In this document: piece by piece, positions 59,999 through 64,000 of the stretch | Layout: every line of letters begins with the position of its first letter | Position numbering within the stretch: position 1 is the stretch's first letter | DNA from: Pseudomonas profundi | GTDB taxonomy: Bacteria > Pseudomonadota > Gammaproteobacteria > Pseudomonadales > Pseudomonadaceae | DNA: 64,000 nt | Assembly (NCBI RefSeq): GCF_008638305.1 | Contig: NZ_VTPZ01000005.1 | Coordinates: 139,444-203,443, forward strand | Reading direction: 5' to 3' | Made by a program: the position numbers and the translations under genes | The notes under the pieces: generated by a model | Database searches by the model: none | What the model was told of the DNA's origin: nothing | Seen by the model: only the letters and a program-made list of their open reading frames with translations

Positions 59999-61348
59999 AT
60001 GAAGATGAATCAGATTGCAATCAGCCTGCTCGCGGTCATAGCTACCTCGGCGCTGGGTAACGAGACATGGACCGCCGATGACCTGGGCCAGGACCTTACC
60101 CGCTTTGGTGCGATAGCCGCAGGTAATGAAGCAGGCACCATCCCCGCTTACGCCGGCGGCCTGAAAGTGCCCGCCGGCCTGGAGCCAGCCGACGGATCCT
60201 GGCCAAATCCCTTCGCCGACGAAGAGCCGCTGTTTCGCATTACCGCCGACAACGCCGATGAATTTGCCGACGAGCTGTCCTCCGGGCAAATGAAGTTGCT
60301 CAAGCAGTACCCGGATACCTACTACATGGATATTTATCCGACCCACCGCACGGCGGCTTTCCCCGAGGCCTTTCTAGCGGCAACCGTAGACAATGCAGGC
60401 AATCCGGAATGCAAATCGCTTCACGGTGGGTTATCCGTCAGCGAAGCCTGCCGTGGCGGGCTGCCCTTTCCGATTCCGGAGATCGGCGAACAGGTAATGT
60501 GGAACTACCTGCTCAACTATCAGGGTATCAACGGCTGGGATTGGAACCACAGCGCCTATGTGGTCAACCAGGGCCATGTCACCTTGACCAACACCAACCG
60601 TTCCACCGGTGAAAAACCGTTCTATCAATTGGACGTGGACGGACGCGACCCGAAGATCGCTAGCCGGATCTGGTCACGCATCGTCGCCCCGGCCCGTACC
60701 GCTGGCACCGCCTCCGGGTATTGGGATCACCTTGATCCAGTGGAGAATGATCGCTATGCCTGGAGCTATTCGACCGGACAGCGACGCATCCGCAAGGCCC
60801 CGGAATTTTCCTATGACACGCCCAACGCGGCGTTCGGCAGCGTGTCCTTCTACGACGAAATCTTTCTCTTCTCCGGCAAGATGGACCGTTTCAACTGGAC
60901 GCTGGAAGGCAAAAAGGAAATGTTTCTGCCCTACAGCAACTACGAGTTGAAATGGGGTTGCGACATGGACACCAAGCTGATGGACAACCATATCAACCCG
61001 GCCTGCGAGCGTTGGGAACTGCACCGCGCCTGGGTAGTTTCAGCTGAGCGCAAGGAAGGTGTGCGGCACGCACAGAAATCCCGCCGTTACTACATTGACG
61101 AAGACACCTTCGGCGCGGCCTTGTACGACGCCTGGGATGACAGCGGCGAAATGTTCCGCTCGGGCGCGCAATACAATATTCAGGCCTATGGCATCCCCAA
61201 TAATCCGCAGCAGGATTCCTATTCGTTGTATGACTTCACTCGCAGCCAGTACGGGATGTTCGGCAATGGCCCGACGCGCTACCGCGATGCGCCCATTATG
61301 GAGCGCGAAGCCAATCCACAAACCATTGCCGCTGGCCAACGCCGTTAA
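59999..61348 (+). CDS. DUF1329 family exported protein (copy 3)
   Basis: 449 residues. Signal peptide MKMNQIAISLLAVIATSALG, then NETWTADDLGQDLTRFGAI. The DUF1329 core is clear (DIYPTHRTAAFPE, YSTGQRRIRKAPEFSYD, RRYYIDEDTFGAALYD), but it is much more distant from copies 1 and 2 than they are from each other. It is directly downstream of DUF1302, the standard pairing, while the other two copies have no adjacent DUF1302 start. Probably a periplasmic partner of that barrel. Confidence 0.92.
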   Translation: MKMNQIAISLLAVIATSALGNETWTADDLGQDLTRFGAIAAGNEAGTIPAYAGGLKVPAGLEPADGSWPNPFADEEPLFRITADNADEFADELSSGQMKLLKQYPDTYYMDIYPTHRTAAFPEAFLAATVDNAGNPECKSLHGGLSVSEACRGGLPFPIPEIGEQVMWNYLLNYQGINGWDWNHSAYVVNQGHVTLTNTNRSTGEKPFYQLDVDGRDPKIASRIWSRIVAPARTAGTASGYWDHLDPVENDRYAWSYSTGQRRIRKAPEFSYDTPNAAFGSVSFYDEIFLFSGKMDRFNWTLEGKKEMFLPYSNYELKWGCDMDTKLMDNHINPACERWELHRAWVVSAERKEGVRHAQKSRRYYIDEDTFGAALYDAWDDSGEMFRSGAQYNIQAYGIPNNPQQDSYSLYDFTRSQYGMFGNGPTRYRDAPIMEREANPQTIAAGQRR

Positions 61349-61379
61349 CGCTTACCTGATCCCCAGATTGGAGCTTTCC

Positions 61380-62177
61380 ATGAACAGACTTGCTGGAAAA
61401 GTAGCCGTGATCACTGGCGCAGGGAGCGGCATCGGCCGCGCCAGCGCCATCGCATTTGCCGCTCAGGGCGCCAAGGTTGTAGTGACCGATCTGTATGCGG
61501 ACGCCGCGGATCGAGTCGCCCACAGCATCACTGCGGCGGGCAACGAAGCGACGGCGCTCAAGGTTGACGTTGGCCAGGAGGCCGATCTCAAACAGATGAT
61601 AGCCACCGCCATCGAGACCTACGGCCGGATCGACATCCTGTTCAACAACGCAGTCAACAAGAACCCGGAAACAGCGCGGGACGTGGACTTCATCAATTTC
61701 AATGAAGAGCTGTTCCACGCCAACATGCGCGTCAACGTGCTGGGGGGCGTTCTTGCCTGCAAACACGCCCTGCCCCACATGCTGGAGCAAGCCTCCGGCT
61801 CGATCATCTTCACCTCGTCCACCAGCTCGATTGCCGGGGAAGTCGCCCAGTTCAGCTATGGCGCGTCCAAAGCGGCACTCAACTGGTATGTGCAAACCAT
61901 CGCCGCCACCTTCGGCAAGCAGGGCGTTCGCTGCAACGCGATTCTCCCTGGCGTGATCCGTACCGCTGCCCTTGAAGGCTGGGCCAATGAAGAGATGACC
62001 CGCGCCTTCCTCGACCTGCAGAACGTGCCGCAGCTGGGCGAGCCGGAAGATATTGCCAATATGGCGCTCTTCCTCGCCTCGGATGAGGCGCGTTATGTGA
62101 ACGGCGCCCTGATGCGCGTCGACGGCGGCATGAGTTGCGGCACGCCCATGGTCCCGGTAGTCCGTGCCTACCTTTGA
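61380..62177 (+). CDS. Short-chain dehydrogenase/reductase
   Basis: 265 residues from the ATG at 61380 (TTGGAG upstream). TGAGSGIGRASAIAF, ILFNNAVNKN, FTSSTSSIAGEVAQFSYGASKAALNW for Ser-Tyr-Lys, and YVNGALMRVDGGM. It follows DUF1329 copy 3 by 31 bp and is in one run with the NTF2-fold and kinase-like genes. Confidence 0.93.
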   Translation: MNRLAGKVAVITGAGSGIGRASAIAFAAQGAKVVVTDLYADAADRVAHSITAAGNEATALKVDVGQEADLKQMIATAIETYGRIDILFNNAVNKNPETARDVDFINFNEELFHANMRVNVLGGVLACKHALPHMLEQASGSIIFTSSTSSIAGEVAQFSYGASKAALNWYVQTIAATFGKQGVRCNAILPGVIRTAALEGWANEEMTRAFLDLQNVPQLGEPEDIANMALFLASDEARYVNGALMRVDGGMSCGTPMVPVVRAYL

Positions 62178-62215
62178 GCGCAGACCTTCAACCTACTCCA
62201 GAAGAGATTTTTGCA

Positions 62216-62662
62216 ATGGGCTTACGACAAGAAGAAATCATCAGGGAATTCTGCGCGGCATGGGGTGACGGCACAGCTACGTCGCGCCCGCAGCTGGACA
62301 CCATTTTGAACATGATGAGCGAGGACGCAGTCTGGCAGCTTTGGGTTCCCGGCGGGCCAGTGATTCGCGGCCGCGCTGCGCTACGTGACGAGATCCAGCG
62401 GCAGATGAGTTACGTCACCCACAACCACTGCGTCATCCGCAACATGGTGTCCTCGGACAGCATCGTGATGACCGAACGGGATGACTACGCCGTCTCCAGC
62501 GGCAAGCCCATGCCGCATTCCATGGTCGCGGTTTACGAACTCGATGCCGAGGGCAAAATCACGGCGTGGCGCGAGTACCTCGACACCGCCGATCTGGCAA
62601 AGAAAAAGGGCGTGTCCCTGGATCAGGTTGGCGGGCCGGAACTGGCTGCCCCAGGGGCCTGA
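62216..62662 (+). CDS. Limonene-epoxide-hydrolase-like NTF2 protein
   Basis: 148 residues, NTF2 fold. The TERDDYAVS and ITAWREYLD segments resemble the Arg-x-Asp and WRDYFD regions of limonene-1,2-epoxide hydrolases; the latter has Glu for Asp here, so activity is uncertain. The ATG at 62216 is preferred (AAGAG upstream); the longer frame overlaps the SDR end. Epoxide opening or double-bond isomerisation on a terpenoid intermediate is possible. Confidence 0.85.
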   Translation: MGLRQEEIIREFCAAWGDGTATSRPQLDTILNMMSEDAVWQLWVPGGPVIRGRAALRDEIQRQMSYVTHNHCVIRNMVSSDSIVMTERDDYAVSSGKPMPHSMVAVYELDAEGKITAWREYLDTADLAKKKGVSLDQVGGPELAAPGA

Positions 62663-62725
62663 GCGCTCTATTCATTTACAGACCTGGCCGGCGCCAGGTC
62701 CAAAAGCTTATTCGTGGAGTAACCA

Positions 62726-64000
62726 ATGAACATGGTCTTAGACAATGCCAGTACCGACCAGTTGATGGAACAAAAGATACGTGGCTTCGTGGAAACGCTG
62801 CTGGGCGGGACCGTGGTCAGCACAGACCGGCTACCGCGCTGGCGCCCGGCCTGGAACATGGACCTGCAACGTGGCGACGAAATACTCAAACTGCACATCC
62901 GCGGCGACCGGGGCGGTGACGTCAGCCCGTTTCCGGATGATCTGCGCCGCGAAGCGGATATTCTCGCGCTGATCGGTCAGCAGGGCGTTCCGGCACCGCA
63001 TATCTATGGATTCTGCGAAGACCCGCTGGCCATCGTCATGCAAGCCGTGCCCGGCACTAGAGATGTTTCCACCGCCAGGGACGACGCCGAACGCCTGAGC
63101 CTGGCCAAGCAATACATAGACGCCATGGTCGCCATGCACCAATTGCCATTGGATGGCTTTGTAGCCAAGGGCATCGATCTGCCCGAGGGTGCCGAAGCCA
63201 TTTCGCTGGCCGGGCTTAACGCCTATTACCCGCTTTACGCGCGCAATAAAACCCGTCCGCAGCCGCTACTGGAATTTGCCCTCAACTGGCTACGCCGCAA
63301 TGTGCCCCAGCACCGCACCAAGCCCAGCCTGGTGCAGTACGACTCGGGTCAGTATCTGTTCGAGAACGGCAAGCTGACCACTCTCTATGATTTCGAGTTC
63401 GCGATGATCGGCGACCCGCTGGCCGACCTGGCATCAGCGCGGATGCGGGACAATTACGAACCGCTTGGAGGGCCTTTCAAACAGCTCTACGAATATTACC
63501 AGCAGGTCAGCGGCGAACCGCCTGAGCCCGACGTTGTGCGGTTTCATACCACACTGTTCTCCACCGTCAGCACCATGCAGTTCTCCTCGACCGTCGCTAC
63601 GCCAAAGCCGGGAGATCCCCACGATACCTATATTGAATTCGATATTGCCCTGCGCCGCGTAGTAGTCCACGCCCTGGCTGAATCAATGGGCGTGGCAATC
63701 GAGACGCCAGTGACTCCCATCAAACCACAGGGACCCAACGCCGAACTGCTGAGCATGCTGAGCGATGCGGTCGAACAGGTCGAAGTGGCTGATCCCTTTC
63801 AGAAGACCAAGCTGAACGCCGTGCGCAAGATCGTGGAATATCTGGGCAAGGCCGACGCCATGATGCTGGAGCTACAAGCCCAGGACATACGTGAAACCGA
63901 AGCACTGCTCGACCAGCGCTTTGCAGATCATCAGGAAATGGAGGCTGCGCTGGAGAGCTTCGTTACCACCGCTGGCGCTGAGCATGATCTGCCCCTGCTG
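62726..64000 (+). CDS. APH-family kinase-like protein with altered catalytic loop (3' end cut)
   Basis: 425 codons visible, continuing past the window. APH fold with EILKLHIRGD (beta-3 Lys), and metal-binding LYDFEFAMIGDPLADLA. The catalytic loop, normally HGDxxxxN, is QYDSGQYL: His, Gly and Asn are all changed and only the Asp remains. A C-terminal helical region of at least 100 residues follows. It is the last visible gene of the DUF1302/1329/SDR/NTF2 run. It may be a kinase with shifted chemistry, or a CoA- or nucleotide-binding protein without kinase activity. Confidence 0.88.
   Translation, partial: MNMVLDNASTDQLMEQKIRGFVETLLGGTVVSTDRLPRWRPAWNMDLQRGDEILKLHIRGDRGGDVSPFPDDLRREADILALIGQQGVPAPHIYGFCEDPLAIVMQAVPGTRDVSTARDDAERLSLAKQYIDAMVAMHQLPLDGFVAKGIDLPEGAEAISLAGLNAYYPLYARNKTRPQPLLEFALNWLRRNVPQHRTKPSLVQYDSGQYLFENGKLTTLYDFEFAMIGDPLADLASARMRDNYEPLGGPFKQLYEYYQQVSGEPPEPDVVRFHTTLFSTVSTMQFSSTVATPKPGDPHDTYIEFDIALRRVVVHALAESMGVAIETPVTPIKPQGPNAELLSMLSDAVEQVEVADPFQKTKLNAVRKIVEYLGKADAMMLELQAQDIRETEALLDQRFADHQEMEAALESFVTTAGAEHDLPLL

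Overview
The window looks like part of a chromosome (or large catabolic island) of a Pseudomonas-like gammaproteobacterium. The evidence is a GC-rich genome with Pseudomonas-type codon use, A-rich AAnAAnAA leaders before many start codons, a sigma-28 type chemotaxis promoter, and a set of catabolic families (Rieske dioxygenase, extradiol dioxygenase, three cytochromes P450, FAA-type hydrolases, many SDRs, DUF1302/DUF1329 proteins) typical of bacteria that degrade polycyclic terpenoids or steroids. I see no rRNA, tRNA, CRISPR array, transposase or phage gene. The gene content from about 5 to 23 kb (Rieske alpha and beta subunits, a Y-variant 3Fe-4S ferredoxin, a BphC-type extradiol dioxygenase, an IclR regulator, an MFS permease, a thiolase-like protein, SDRs and FAA hydrolases) closely recalls the dit clusters for abietane diterpenoid (resin acid) catabolism. 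That is an inference from gene content and motifs; no database search was possible.

Layout. 1-6397 (minus): a seven-gene operon of amidohydrolase, FAA hydrolase, 3-hydroxyacyl-CoA dehydrogenase, thiolase, AhpD-like protein, glutathione peroxidase and a P450 cut by the window edge. 6852-9405: a TetR regulator divergent from an acyl-CoA ligase, with a near-perfect 23-bp dyad between them. 9574-11223: an SDR divergent from a DUF2889 protein. 11342-15244 (minus): ring-hydroxylating dioxygenase, FAA hydrolase, SDR. 15382-16970 (plus): a DUF35/thiolase-like pair, probably a side-chain aldolase. 16974-22396 (minus): ferredoxin, SDR, extradiol dioxygenase, FAA hydrolase, MFS permease, IclR regulator. 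22633-24090: a lipoprotein hydrolase beside a 7-bp tandem repeat. 24230-28822 (minus): P450, ferredoxin, GMC oxidoreductase and aldehyde dehydrogenase, all with 4-bp overlaps, divergent from a TetR gene.

29775-34843: a chemotaxis block, with a sigma-28 promoter, MCP, porin, mini periplasmic binding protein and a convergent second MCP. 35044-37916: MFS carrier, putidaredoxin-type ferredoxin and its reductase. 38042-45623: Bcr/CflA exporter, a double-length CoA-transferase, and an SDR / acyl-CoA dehydrogenase / APH-kinase / SDR run that resembles 4-hydroxyacyl-CoA dehydroxylation systems. 46009-50873: a leader ORF, DUF1329, an unrecognised protein, SDR and MFS. 50881-55201 (minus): FAD oxidoreductase, a second P450 close to the one at position 1, an NTF2-fold protein and, after a terminator, an FkbM methyltransferase. 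55500-64000: a leader ORF, DUF1329, alpha/beta hydrolase, DUF1302, DUF1329, SDR, NTF2-fold protein and a kinase-like protein cut by the window end.

How it may work together. DUF1302/DUF1329 and the porins would bring a hydrophobic substrate across the outer membrane and MFS carriers across the inner one. P450s with their ferredoxins oxidise methyl or ring carbons, GMC and aldehyde dehydrogenase carry alcohols to acids, and CoA ligase or CoA-transferase activates the acid. The Rieske and extradiol dioxygenases open the aromatic ring, FAA hydrolases and the amidohydrolase process the cleavage products, and the beta-oxidation enzymes, the aldolase pair and the kinase/ACAD pair shorten the remainder. 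TetR and IclR proteins probably sense intermediates, and Hfq/Crc probably represses translation when better carbon sources are present. A 19-bp palindrome shared by positions 45717 and 55267 ties the two DUF1329 blocks into one regulon.
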